In this document: positions 47,751 to 60,410 of the stretch, piece by piece
Layout: the number at the start of each line of letters is the position of its first letter
How positions within the stretch are numbered: position 1 is the stretch's first letter
From: Alnus glutinosa
Lineage: Eukaryota > Streptophyta > Magnoliopsida > Fagales > Betulaceae
Direction of reading: 5' to 3'
DNA length: 64,000 bases
Assembly (NCBI RefSeq): GCF_958979055.1
Contig: NC_084893.1
Coordinates: forward strand, 27,421,487 to 27,485,486
Program-made: the position numbers and the translations under genes
The notes under the pieces: model-generated
Database searches by the model: none
What the model saw: the letters and a program-made list of their open reading frames with translations, nothing else
Told to the model about the DNA's origin: nothing

Positions 47751-50635
47751 GTGGGATAGACTTACCCATTGTTTCACCCTCGGGTCAGTCCATACTACCA
47801 AGCCCAGTGATTAAAATCCTTAAGGATTATGAAGATATCTTCCAGGAACCAAATGGTCTACCTCCTCACCGTGCCCATGACCACTCTATACCCTAATATA
47901 AGGGTGCTCAACCGGTCTCTGTCTAGCCTTACAGGCACCTGTTCTATCAGAATGAGGAAATAGAGAAGATTGTGCAGGAGTTGCTGGACTTGGGCATTAT
48001 CCGCCCTAGTCATAGTCCCTTCTCTTCCCTGGTTTTTTTGGTGAGAAAGGAAGATGGCACATGGCGGATGTGTATGGATTACATAGCCCTAAATTAGGTG
48101 ACTATCAAGGATAAGTTTCCTATTCCTGTTGTAGACGAATTATTAGATGAATTGTGGGGGGTAAAGGTGTTTTCTAAATTGGATTTAAGATCCGGTTACC
48201 ACCAAATTAGGGTGGTCAAGGCTGACATTCCTAAGACAGCCTTTAGGACTCATGCAAGACATTATGAATTCCTGGTCATGCCCTTTGGGCTAACCAATGC
48301 ACCCTCTACTTTCCAAAGTTTAATGAACCAAATTTTTAAACCCTACTTTAGAAGATTTGCCTCAGTGTTCTTTGATGATATTTTGATCTATAGTAGGGAT
48401 TCAGACACACATATCATCCACCTCACTCAGACTCTTGATCTCTTAAGGCAGAATCAACTGTTTGCCAAAATGTTGAAATGTAGATTCGAGTGTTCTAAGA
48501 TCGAGTACTTAGGCCATATTGTCATTGCCCAAAGGGTTTGTACTAACCCGGGGAAGATACAAGCCATGGTGGAGTGGCCGCACCCTAAAACCCTTAAGGC
48601 ATTGAGGGGGTTCTTGGGGTTGACAGGATATTATATGAAGTTTATCAGGGGCTATGGTTCAATAGCTGCACCCTTAACAGCTATGCTTAAGAAAAACTCC
48701 TTATGGTCAGATTCAGCTCAGGAGGCTTTCCAAGCCCTAAAGGTGGCTGTTACTCAAGCCCCTGTCCTGGCCTTGCCTAACTTCACTCAACCTTTTCTTA
48801 TAGAATGTGATGCTAGTGGGAGTGGCATCGGGGCAGTCCTTATGTAGGGCAATCGACCCATTGCTTTTTTTAACAAGGCCTTTAAAGGAAAAGCCTTTCA
48901 TATGTCAACTTACGAGAAACAATTATTTGCATTGGTCACAGCTATACAGAAATGGATGCCCTATTTGTTGCGACAGTCATTCGTGGTTAAAATCGACCAG
49001 CAGAGCCTTAAATTTATGCTGAAACAGAAGGTGGGAACCCCATTTCAGCGAAAATGGATTTCAAAGCTACTTGGGTATGATTTTGTGGTGGAATACAAGA
49101 AGGGAGTGGAGAATAGGGTGGCTGATGCCCTATCCCGAAAGGATGGCTGAGAAGAGGAGGTTTCCCTATCACTTCTAACTATTCCTATAGCTGGCTGGGT
49201 GGATGATTAAAACAACAATATGATGTTGAGGTAGAGCTTCAGCAGTTGTCGGCTCAGTGGCAAAGGAATGAATTGGACACCCGAAAGTTTTCAGTCCGAG
49301 ATGGGCCCTTATTCTATAAACAAAAAATCTTGCTAGGTCAATCTCCCCAGCTCCAAGCTTAGGTGCTTCAATATGTGCACAATGACCCTATGGCAGGGCA
49401 CTCTGGGTATGACAAGACTCTATAGAGGGATAAAAGGGATTTCTACTAGAAGGGGATGCAGAAAGAGATCAAGAATTTCATTCGGAAGTGTGATGTTTGT
49501 CAACAAAACAAACATGAAAACACTTTTCCTGCAGGGTTGCTCCAACCCCTTCCTATTCCTAACCGGGTGTGGACTAGCATGTATTACAATGAACTTTGTG
49601 GAATGGTTACCTTCATCCCAAGGCCATTCGGTAATTTTTGTTGTGGTAGACCGGTTATCTAAATGCAGTCATTTCACTTCTCTCTCTCGCCCTTACACAG
49701 CAGCTAAGGTGGCCCAGCTTTTCATCCAGAACATTTTCAAACTCTATGGCATACCCTAGTCTATTATTTTAGGCAGGGACCCTATGTTCACTAGTCTATT
49801 TTGGAGGGAGCTATTTCGGCTACAGGGTACATCCCTTAAACTTAGCACTAGCTACAATCCGCAGACCGATGGTCAAACATAGGCGGTGAACAAATGCCTC
49901 AAGAATTATCTACGTTGTTTCACTCAAGATAGCCTTAAAAATTGGACCTACTAGCTGCCCTGGGCAGAGTACTAGTACAATACCTCCTAGAATTTATCCA
50001 TCAAGATGACGCATTTTAAGGCCGTCTACGGTGTTCCTCCTCTGAGGCTCCTAAGCTACATTCCGGGCACAACCTAAATGGAGGTGGTCGACGAAGTGCT
50101 TCGCAACCGCGAGTAGATCCTCAACCTCCTCCAACAAAATATCAAACACGCACAACAGAGGATGAAAAAATACACGGATTTAAAGTGTACAGAGAAGGAA
50201 CAAGAGATTCGGCAGGAGGTTTACCTGAGATTGCAACCATATCGGCAGACGTCCATCTCTCACCGCTGAGCCTTCAAGCTCGCACCTGATTTTACGGGCT
50301 GTTTCGCATCATCCGCCGGGTGGGCAAGGTTGCGTACGAACTCGATCTGCCACTGGAGGCTTGTATTCACCTGGTCTTCCATGTCTCCCAAATGAAACCC
50401 AAGATTGGATCTGCTTCCGTGGCTCTGCCCAAGCTACCACTAGTTGACTTCAACAGTGTTCTTTGACCGGAACTAGCCTAAGTGCTGGATTGCCGCTCTA
50501 GGCCAAAAGATAACTGGCCTCTAATCGAATTCTTGGTCCCCTGGGAGGGACAGACGGCTGATGATGCGATGTGAGAGGAATTCCACAGCCTCAAGAACAC
50601 CTACCCATACCTTGTGGGCAAAGTGTTTTGATCGG
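47750..50635 (+). pseudogene. Gypsy RT, RNase H, integrase and chromodomain region, interrupted
   Basis: RT core 48098-48500, RNase H 48780-49150, integrase zinc motif 49370-49520, integrase core to about 50110, and chromodomain-like end 50430-50630. Stops at 48095, 48845, 49360, 49422, 49448, 49757, 49879 and others replace codons that are Q or W in relatives. The metal-binding DRDP motif of integrase reads GRDP. Confidence 0.9.
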
Positions 50636-50643
50636 GAGGGTTT

Positions 50644-51077
50644 TGTCATACAGCAGTTCTAAGAAAAAGTAAGATGGAGTTCTGGAGTTCACTGAAGATC
50701 AGTTATGTAGCAGCATCTGAAGTGGACGGGTGAGAGATGGGATCCAACTGGCTTCTAGAAAGGCTTAGCAAAACGGTGTGTTTTGGCTAGCTTAGGGTTA
50801 TGCGTTTTATTCAAAAGCTAGAGTTGTTTTATGTCTTTGCTAGTATGTGTCGCTCCATGTCTTTTGGAGTTGCGTTTTGTAAGGGACTCTATATAAAGTC
50901 TCAAGGGTGGTTTTAGTAGGTATCTTTGGAATTGCTGAATTGTGTTTGGTTGGAGGTTGACATCCTCGAATGTGCCTGAATCTATTTCTCTCAGATTTAT
51001 CAATCTATCCTAATAATTTTCATCAAATTTCATCCTAAACTTCCTAAAATACATTGAACAGTAATTATCCTGTTCCA
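50644..51077 (+). repeat. Gypsy 3' LTR, facing HISN4
   Basis: Begins TGTCAT and ends CTGTTCCA. Retains the TATATAA box at 50890-50896. Transcription from it would enter the 3' end of HISN4 in antisense. Confidence 0.88.
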
Positions 51078-51335
51078 CACCTTTAATTCGATAACTCATA
51101 TTTTTTAATCATACCAACGATTACAGGAGCAAGAATTTCAAAACTAGTGTAGAAATGGGTGGGAAAGGTCTTAATTTATTGGTACTACAAAAGAAAAAGA
51201 AAAGAAAAGAAACAGATAAGTTTAAATATACAACATATGCCCAGTTAAAAAGACTAGGTCCCATCTAATTCTGCCTTTGGTGGGGAAGAATCTAAGGCCT
51301 CTACAGAGTAATCTCAAAACTTCTCAAGGATTGGA
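51078..51335. other. HISN4 3' UTR and flank
   Basis: 258 bp between the gypsy 3' LTR and the HISN4 stop. It must contain the HISN4 polyadenylation region on the minus strand. Nothing else seen. Confidence 0.6.
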
Positions 51336-54300
51336 TTAGATTCTGACTTCTATGCCTTCCTTCAACAAGTGCTCTTTTACAGACTGAATAGACACCTGCC
51401 ACAAGCATAAATCAAGAAACATATATAAGTATATAACACACTGTATGAACCATTAGTTGCAACAAGGAAACACAAGTTAGGCCAGTTGAAGGCTTTTAAT
51501 ATAAGACAGTTTTCCTCCAAACTAGGTAGGAGGTGCTTCTCGCATGCTTAATGAACACATGACAATTTTATAAGAAAATGTATTAATATTATAAGAAACA
51601 GCCTCCCAAAAATAAAAAAGGGAAGAATGAAGACAAAAAATGAAAATAATCTCCATCAGCACTTGGGATATTTTAATGAAGTCAAAAAAATATTTCTATA
51701 GTCGTACCTCCTTCCTATGGAAGATGCCAGCAGCAAGGGCAGCAGATGCATTTGTTTCCATGAACACATCTGAGAAGTGCTTAACAGAACCAGCACCACT
51801 ACTTGCAATCACAGGAATGCTCACGGCATCTGAGACCAAGTTTATTAGATCTATATCAAATCCTTTCCCTTGACCTGAAAAGGAGAAAACTTAAGCATGA
51901 ACCAACAAAACTAATTTATTTAAAATACTTTTTGAAGGTCAAAATCTTGAAGATTGAACAAAAAAATAATTTCTCAAACCTCCATACAAAATCTATGCAA
52001 AGCTACAATCCATTTAGTAACGAATTGAATTGGCATAACAAATGATGATTTGATGCACAAAATAAAAAATATATGAGGGGATTTTCTAAAAAAGTACAGA
52101 AGTTAGATTCACCATCACAATCAATGCAGTTTAGTAGTATTTCTCCAGCTCCCAGCTCTTCAACTGCTTTTGCAAGCTCATAAGCTCCAATTGGTCGACC
52201 TTCTCGCCCACCATTAACCTTAGTGACAAACAACAGAAAGTAGTTTACTAAAACCAAAAAAAAAAAAAAAAACTTCTAAAAGAAGCAGTCAAGCAAAAAT
52301 CTATTATTACTACGTATAATAATATTAACACGCACTATTGCCAAACTACAATCCCACCACTACTCTACCATCTACCAATGAAGACAAGGTAGTGCTAAGG
52401 GTGCTATGGCAGTCTCGTGCCATTATCATGGCCAAACTACAAACCTACTACACCAGCAGTATAGTCAAAAGATTATATTAAGTCTATAATCTGTCAGAAA
52501 AGACAAGTTGTTTCTCATAGAGCCCCATCCTCTATTCCTTGGAAGTTGAAACTATACTCAGTATGATGCTTGATCAATAGCCAATAGTACTACAACAACC
52601 CTCGTCAAATCTTTGGAGCTTTCACCTAAAGCCAGACCATTCCTTATAAAATAGAGACTTTCCCTCTGCTAACGGAATGGGGCATTCCAGGTTCCTCTAT
52701 CTTTAAAAAAAGTTCATTCCAACCTTTTCAGATAGGACTAGTCAATTTCCAAATGTGCTAGAGAACAATTGGAATGAAGCAAATTTATGCCAGACGGGTA
52801 GTTCTCTAAATGTTCTTCAAATTTAAAATATCTCATCCACAAGAGATCACTTACGAAGAAAGCAAAGAGGCTTACCGTACACTGATACCAGGCATACTCT
52901 TCTTCCTTTGGACCTGAAACAACGTAAGAAATATGGTCATAATCTTCTCCAACTCTAAAAGGGAAGTGGGGATTTCTTCTCCATTTGGAAACTAATAATC
53001 CCACTGCAAGCTGGGATGGGGAGAAGGGGTTAAAATATCACACTTTCTTCTTTACTGGTGAAAACAGACCATATTAATCTCTAATATTCGATAAAGGTGG
53101 GCCAATAACATTACATTAACAGCTTCAGACATTTTCTTCTTTTCTGGTGAAAACAGACCATATTAACCTCTCATATTTGATAAAAGTGGGCCAATAGGCC
53201 CGATAACATTACATTTACAGCTTCAGAGGAAAGCTTGCTATAATTTATACCGACACCAAGTCAGAGAGGGATCCAATAAGAACCTAGCAATGGGATGTTC
53301 AATCCAAAATAGGATTTTCGAAGCATGCCATAGAAACATGAATTTACATAGCAAATAAAAAACAAATAAATTAATAATAATAATAATAATAAAATTAATT
53401 AATTCCCTTTTACCTGGGTTTGTCAACCTTACAGCCTTGAACTCGACATCATTGGGATTCTTGAGGTACACCCTACGAGGATCAATACTTACAACTACTG
53501 CCTGAAAAGCGAATAAATAATTTAACTCAATGTAAAAGCAACCCCACTAATGCATTTTGAGAATAAATGATACTGTGTTGGGCTTGACGGCAGGTGGATG
53601 GAATGATTAATCTTTTAAACTCAGAAAGCCCAAAGACCAACTTTATCACTTTCTAAAACCAAAGGAGCGTTTTAATAAACATAAAAACAATATCATTATT
53701 TATCAAAAAAAAAAAAACAATAGGGACTATTTTTGGGTTAACCCTTATTAAAAAAAAAAAAAATTCACCAACCGACAAACAACCAAACTGAAAATCAGTT
53801 TTATATCATAGGATACATATGCACGAACAACAATAAACTTTTTTCAAATGGGGCCCAATCAAATGTATAATTTGATATCGGAAAATTATCAGCTGCCCCA
53901 TTGTCAAAATTCAAAATCAATAATGTTAACATTTCTCACCCCTTTCATGGATTCTTTATAAACATATGTAAAGTAATGCAGGAAAAACATTGGATTGATT
54001 AAACTGTGACATTTGTATGCTAAGTATATTTGTTATGACGCTTAGAAAGAAAAAAGTATATTTGTTATGACTTTGAATTGTGCAGACTAACGCCAAAGAA
54101 TGAATACAAATGGATCACGAGGATCATGGACATGCATACATCTATAACAAGACTTGAAGTACCTGATTTCCGTAAATTCTAGATATCAGCTCCAAGCTAC
54201 TCTTTCCAGTCTTGACCTGAAATAAAAGGTAGTCTATAATTATCAGAAGGGACACACACACAAACTCGTGCATAGGCATGCATGCATATGTGCATGGATC

Positions 54301-57300
54301 TGATAAGGAATTAAACAATGGGAAGCATACTCCAGTTCTTAAATACTCTTCAGCAGTGTAAACTGCATCACTTCCAATGGAAATCTTATCAGCCCCAGAT
54401 CTGAAATATTCTGAAGCAACTTCCAAACTAGTATAGTGCCTTCAAGGAAAAAGTAAAGTCTTATATATAGACTTCCCTAAATTGCGAATGGTCAAATTAA
54501 ATAATTATTGAAAACTACAAAATCAGGGAGTCCTGAGAAAACACTCTTCTGGAAGTTGAATTATATAATCATGACATAATACACCAGTAATGCAAATAAC
54601 ACCAAAGACTATACCTGCCATTTGCATCAGTAAAATCTCTAATGCCACCTCCAACAGTTAACGGTACAAAAACATTTTCTGAAGTGTATCTCAACACCTA
54701 CGACAGCAAGCACATTCAGATCAAAGAACAGAATCAACATGTAACGTTTGAGGTAAAGACAAAAGTACTAGTGTCACAACAAAATATTAACATTGGATAT
54801 TTATTGCCATTTGCAATCTTACAAACCTGCAGCATTGGCAAATCGCCGAGAGGGAAGTCTCTGAAACCAGTAATATTTAAAAAGCTGACCTGCAATTTAA
54901 TTTTGACAGTTGATTTAGAATATAGTTGCTAAGTGATAAAGCATAAGCATTCAATTCTGTCAAAAGCATACCTCATCAGCTCCATCTTTGTAATACTGTC
55001 CAGCAAGCTCAACTGGCTTGCCAAGGTTTCTTACCTACAAAAGTTTATGATAGTGTGATTAAATTATACCAAATTAGAACTGCTTTAAGAGGGAGGATTC
55101 AACTTTGATAATTTACCATTGATACCAAATGACTGTAATAATGTATTGAGTGCAACAATGTCTGTACCCATAAATCAGATACTAAAAACCATCACAATAC
55201 CTCATTCTCTTTCGTATGCTCTCTTACATCATATTGGTCCCCTTTGGTTACAACAAGATCTCCTTTATCATTTGTCCTCACATCAAGACAAGCAATTACC
55301 TAGACATAATTAATATAGTTAGCATGGACCCTTTTTCAGAATACCAAAATACAAGAGAATGGCATAGCCCAAAAAGAAAAATGAGATAAAAATTCTTCAA
55401 ATTCCCGTGATATCATTAGTTGGGCCTGGCCATTAGTGGTGTATAGACAAAACTAAAAATTTAAAGAAACAAGCAGGTGGGAACACAAAGACACAGACAA
55501 GGAGGGGGAAACTTAATAGAAGAAGAAAAGGTTTTATGTTCAACTACTATTACCCTTTTTGCAAGTTTTGAAGCTTTCCCCTCAATAGGCTTCTGTCTTC
55601 ACATCAACATTTCAGAATGTTAATAGTTTAACTGAGAAGTTGAGAAACATATGAGATGCATACATATCAAAGGTATGAAGGCTACCTTCATTGTGGCTGA
55701 CTTCGGAAACAAGAATCTTCTCAATACCGAAAGACCAACATCTGAAATATTCATTTTCAGGTATTACAGATGTCAATGGAGACGTCAAATGATTTTTAAT
55801 ATATCTAAGCCCCTTTTTTCTTTAAAAAAAAAAAAAAATTATTTTATTTTTTTATCTATATAAAGATATTTGATTTACAATGAAACTTATTTGGTAATCC
55901 TAAAATGCCAAATGGTTAGAATGCGAACAAGATCAGAGAGAACCCACTACCCAAACCCTAGAAAGACATTTTACCATTGGCCTGGATCTGGGAAAGAATG
56001 TAGAAAAACAAAAATTTTTTTATGCTTCGGAAATGACACTAATTTCTTATGCAGTACAACATTTTCTCCTTTTCTTTTTCTTTTTGGAGAGTTAAAGCCT
56101 TAAACTTTAATCCTTTAAAATTCTTTTTCAGAAAGAACTCCCAAGTAAAACAACATGTGAGAAGGCTTTCTTTACTCCATAATAACTTGCTCCTGAAAGG
56201 AAAATATGGAAGATTTTTGCAATTATCCTCAATGCCAACAGAAGCGAGATTTGAATCAGTACAATTTGAGCTACCACATGAAGGCCAGAAAAACAAAAAA
56301 GACAAAAGAGGAAGGATGAATGAGAGTAAAAGATATCTTGCCTCCACTCTTTTCTGGGTGGAACTGAACTGCATGCACATTTCCTCTTCTAACAGATGCT
56401 ATAAAGTCGACACCATAGTTGCAGGTAGATGATACCCACTCTTTGTTGGCATCTGACTGGAAAAAAAACAAAGAGGTTAAGTTATTAAATACATGAAACT
56501 CATGGTATTTATGGTTTAGCATGCAACAGCTATATTAAGAAGGCAGCCTTTTTAAACAAAAAGATAAATGATGTACTGGCATAGCGCGGTAAGAGTGAAC
56601 AAAGTAGACATGGCGGTTTCCAATATCATCCAAAATTTTGGAGTCTTCTTTGATTTGCAAAGCATTCCAGCCGATATGGGGTACTCTGAAATCATTTGAT
56701 GAGTCAAAACGCCCAACCACACCCGGTATTAAGCCAAGACCATTTACTGAGACACATGTAAAGCTGTTAATTGAAGTTAAAGGAACAGAAAATGGAAGTA
56801 TAGACTATGTTTAATATACAATGTAGAAAAGTTAGAATGTATTTTGTTCAATTCAGAGGGTATTTTTTTTTTTGATAAGAAAGAGAAATATCATTAAAAA
56901 GCGCAAAGCGCAATCAAGTACACATGAAGTATACAAGAAAGGCATTTAAGAAGAAGAAGAAAACAAAACAAAGAAATCATTAAAACTAAACACTAAAGGT
57001 GAGAGGAATGCAGCCGACCAAGAGTATAAAGAATGAAAGAAAAAGGAAAGAGTTCCTCAATGGTTATTTCTTTATCTTCGAACTGTCTATCATTGTGTTC
57101 CCTCCACAAGCACCACAAAAGGCAACAAGGGACCATCTTTCACACGACCGCACTCCGAGAGCGACCACCTGTCCACTAGCAAGCGAATAAATCTATCACT
57201 CGAAAAGGCATAACCCAAGACAGACTAAAGCGACTAAAGATGGCGTTCCATAAAGCGCGTGCAACCTCGTAATGGAGAAAAAGGTGATCCACCGACTCCC

Positions 57301-60189
57301 CATTCATTTTGCACATGCAACATCTATCAATTAGAATGACACGCTTCTTTCTGAGATTGTCCAAGGTGAGGATCTTCCCTTGCCCTACCGTCCAAGCAAA
57401 GAAAGCCACTTTCACGGGGACCTTGGTCCGCCAAATACTTTTCAGGGAAAATGAATAACCTCTTTGCAAGCAAGAGCCTTATAGAAAGATCTAACATCAA
57501 ATTTCCCTTTGTGAGAAGGAGATCACCAGAGTTGGTCTTCCCTATCACAATCCACTACAACAAAGAGAACAAGGAGGCCAAAACATCCACCTCCTAGTCG
57601 TGGGCCGCTCGAAAGAAGCTAACATTTGCATCCTTGTCACGTGCTATGTCATACAAAACTGGGAGAGCTTCCTTAAGGGGTACCTCACCACACCACACAT
57701 CGTCCCAAAAACGGATCCTAGATCTATTTCCCAGAATAAGTCTAGTATGGCTGCAAAGCAAACTCCACCCCTTCCTAATATTCTTCCAAAGCCCCATTCT
57801 GTGTGACCCAGGGGGGTCTAAAGAACACCAACCATCCCAAGTAGAATCGTACTTTGCATCCACAACGGATTTCCACCAAGCCTCTTTCTCATGGGCATAA
57901 CGCCACAACCACTTCCCTAAAAGAGCCTTATTGAAAATCCACAAATTCCGGATGCCCAAACCACCATTTGTAATAGGAGAACAAACTTTGGACCAATTAA
58001 CCAGATGAAATTTAAATTCTTCACCTATGCCACCCCACAAGAAATCTCGATGCAGCTTCTCAATACGACTAGCAACACTAAAGGGAATATAGAATAGAGA
58101 AAGAAAGTACGTAGGAAGATTAGAGAGAGTGCTTTTTATAAGGGTAACTCCGCCACCCTTCGACAGATACAACCGCTTCCAGCTAACCAGCCGCTTCTCA
58201 ATCTTACCAACTACCTCATCCCAGTTGGACTTGGCCTTAAAAGGGGCCCCCAACGGAAGTCCAAAGTACTTTAAAGGAAGAGAAGAGACTCCACAGCCCA
58301 AGATGCTAGCCAAATCATCCATATTATCCACATGACCCACAGGAACCAAAACTGACTCATCCAAATTAATCTTCAAACCTGAAACAGCTTCAAATGACAG
58401 TACTAACATACGAAGATAGAGAAGATGATTAGGATTAGCCCCGCAAAAAACTAAAGTATCGTTTGCGAATAACAGATGAGAAATGTTAATCACTCCATTG
58501 CTGCCAGAGCCCACAGAGAAGCCAGAGAGGAAACCCCTTTGAACTGTAATAGAGAACAACTTACTAAGGGCCTCCATCAGACAAACAAGAGAGGCGACAG
58601 AGGGTCACCCTATCTAAGACCACGAGAGCTGCTGAAAAAACCAGAAGGGGTGCCATTCACCAAAACCGAGAAACGCACCGAAGAGATACAATGCACTATC
58701 CAAGAACACCATCTCTCCCCGAAGCCACATCTTCTCAACATAAACAACAAGAAATCCCAGTTGGCATGATCATAAGCCTTCTCAATATCCAATTTACAAA
58801 GTAACCCTGGTTCACTTGATTTAATGCGACTATCCAAACACTTATTAGCTATAAGAACAGAATCAAGAATTTGCCTTTCTTTCATAAAAGCATTTTGGGT
58901 ATTTATACCCAACTAAATAGTCTTGCATATTTAGGAATAACTATACTTCTTCGTCTCTTTTGCATTTTACAAAATCAGACACCTTCATTTCACACAGATC
59001 TCTATCTCTCTAAATCTTTTACCCTTTTTCTCTAAGTCCCTCTAGAATATTTTTATTATTATTATTATTTTATTATGATGGCAACAGAGTACATGAAGCC
59101 ACCACCATAATCAACATCACCACCACCACCACCATCATATAAGTCCACTAAACTGCAAACCGTAGTTGTTGAGTATGTAAACATGATACAGAAATGATTA
59201 TCATTTGCAATGCAAAGAAAAAAAAAAAATCAACATAGAGAAATATTACATAAATGAATGCTGTCACTACTGCATTTCATTCACATTTCCATATACTTCT
59301 AAATTAGATGTATGTTCAGATGACCAAAAAATGAAAAAGAAAAAAGTAAATAAAAACTTCACATAGATTCAGATATGACTGACCAGGTCCATTCTCCTCA
59401 CTAGACTCAAAAAGTAACTGAAGTCCAAGACAAATGCCCAAAAATGGGCGATCTTTCTCAATATAGGTACAGAGTGCTTCAGCCATCCTGCAAAACATCA
59501 AAACACTCAAAACTCTGACACATGAATATAATTAGCTTAAATCATACATATATGCCACTAACCCACTTCAATGCACTATACAACAAATTGATCCAAATAA
59601 ACAGTCCACAAAATCTAAAACAAAACACACCCTTTTTTGTTCAACACATCCATGGCCGCAGCAAATGCCCCAACGCCCGGAAAAATAAGTCGATTTGCCT
59701 TTAAAATGTCCTCTGGAGTTTGCACCTACATTTGAAGTAATAAAACATTAAAAAATAATAATAATAAATAAATTTACTACATTTTCGCATGTATATTCAA
59801 TTATTCATCCATTCTAGGCAAACTATATATATTTGCTCACTATATTAAAATCCGTACTAAAACTAACCGTGTTTCTCACTCATTCAAAATTAAACAAATA
59901 AATCAGAAAAAAAAAACATAAAAACATATATTTTTTTGGCTCTGAACGCGTAGTCTTTGATAAAATGCCACTAACATACTGCCAAATGATACAAAACAAT
60001 TGAATAAAAAGAATGTTACGAAATTTTAAGAAAATGAGAAAATAGCTCACATCTTTGATGTCAAAGCCGAGATGGCGAATCGCATTCCTCACGCTACGAA
60101 CATTGCCAGCGCCATAATCGAGTAACGTGACAACTGAAAAAAAAAAAATGAGAAAAAAATAAACAAATAAATTATCAGAAAGCATGAAA

Positions 60190-60226
<37 letters not shown>

Positions 60227-60410
60227 CAGAGTCTCCAGAGGCTCGGACCGAGAAGTTTCTTGGAGATTTGAATTTACAATAACTGTTGCGGATATTATTG
60301 CGACGAAATAAGAGAGATGAAGAGGAAGATAATGATCGAGCTGTTACGGAGCGAGAAGACAAAGACGAAGCTGAAGCTGAAGAAGAAGAAGTAAATGGAG
60401 CCGCCTCCAT
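51336..60410 (-). CDS. HISN4: Imidazole glycerol phosphate synthase HisHF, plastid (HISN4)
   Basis: Nineteen exons, 5' to 3': 60410-60227, 60133-60051, 59725-59631, 59487-59384, 56746-56577, 56456-56342, 55741-55686, 55592-55554, 55299-55201, 55034-54972, 54889-54827, 54697-54615, 54439-54331, 54216-54163, 53501-53414, 52913-52876, 52218-52113, 51874-51708, 51395-51336. They join in frame to 591 residues, the usual plant length. A Ser-rich transit peptide (about 1-55) precedes a class I glutaminase domain with LGICLG (Cys140) and FHPEKSG (His245, Glu247). The HisF barrel follows from about 283, with Asp288 in CLDV and Asp446 in SIDP. It makes IGP and AICAR from PRFAR and glutamine in plastid histidine synthesis. 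Intron 6 is GC-AG. Intron 4 (2.6 kb) holds a LINE. ATG 60410 is preferred over an upstream TTG. Confidence 0.96.
56863..58897 (-). mobile_element. 5'-truncated L1-type LINE
   Basis: In the minus sense the element starts within the RT domain ([15 protein letters not shown]) and ends in a poly(A) tract, read as the T-run at 56863-56873, preceded by TTATC. GGGTATTT (58898-58905) and GGGTATTT (56858-56865, merging with the T-run) form the target duplication. This is a classic target-primed insertion truncated at its 5' end. It lies in the same orientation as HISN4, so it is carried as sense sequence in the intron. Confidence 0.9.
57176..58912 (-). pseudogene. LINE reverse transcriptase and zinc-binding C-terminal domain, broken
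   Basis: RT fragments 58912-58610 and 58577-57594 are in different frames. Motifs include [28 protein letters not shown] (junction of the two frames) and FANDTLVF, where the catalytic DD of FADD is now ND. A zf-RVT-like domain (57469-57176: [33 protein letters not shown]) follows after further breaks. The mutated catalytic site and frame breaks make it inactive. Confidence 0.9.
60193..60226. repeat. GA/CT microsatellite abutting a splice site
   Basis: About 14 GA units directly inside HISN4 intron 1. On the coding strand the intron starts GTA then (CT)n, so the tract begins 4 nt from the donor. Confidence 0.85.

Larger units (their letters stand above)
45622..51077 (+). mobile_element. Ty3/gypsy chromovirus-type LTR retrotransposon, mutated
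   Basis: 5' LTR 45622-46060, primer site ATTGGTATTAGAGCC from 46061, polypurine stretch GATCGGGAGGG at about 50630-50640, and 3' LTR 50644-51077. Internal order is gypsy: gag, protease (LIDSGSTHNF), RT (FFDD in place of the usual Yx[13 protein letters not shown]), RNase H ([13 protein letters not shown]), integrase zinc motif (KCDVCQQNK) and integrase core. A chromodomain-like C-terminus (EFLVPWEGQ) follows. The reading frame is closed by many stops, mostly TAG, and some frameshifts. The LTRs differ at roughly 9% of positions, so it is older than the copia element. No matching 5-bp target duplication is visible. Confidence 0.93.
56747..59383 (-). other. HISN4 intron 4 (2.6 kb) with LINE insertion
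   Basis: GT-AG intron between the exon ending ENGP and the one starting NGLGLIPG. About 2.04 kb is a minus-strand LINE (56863-58897). The rest includes a CAC/CAT-rich tract at about 59097-59140. Confidence 0.9.
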
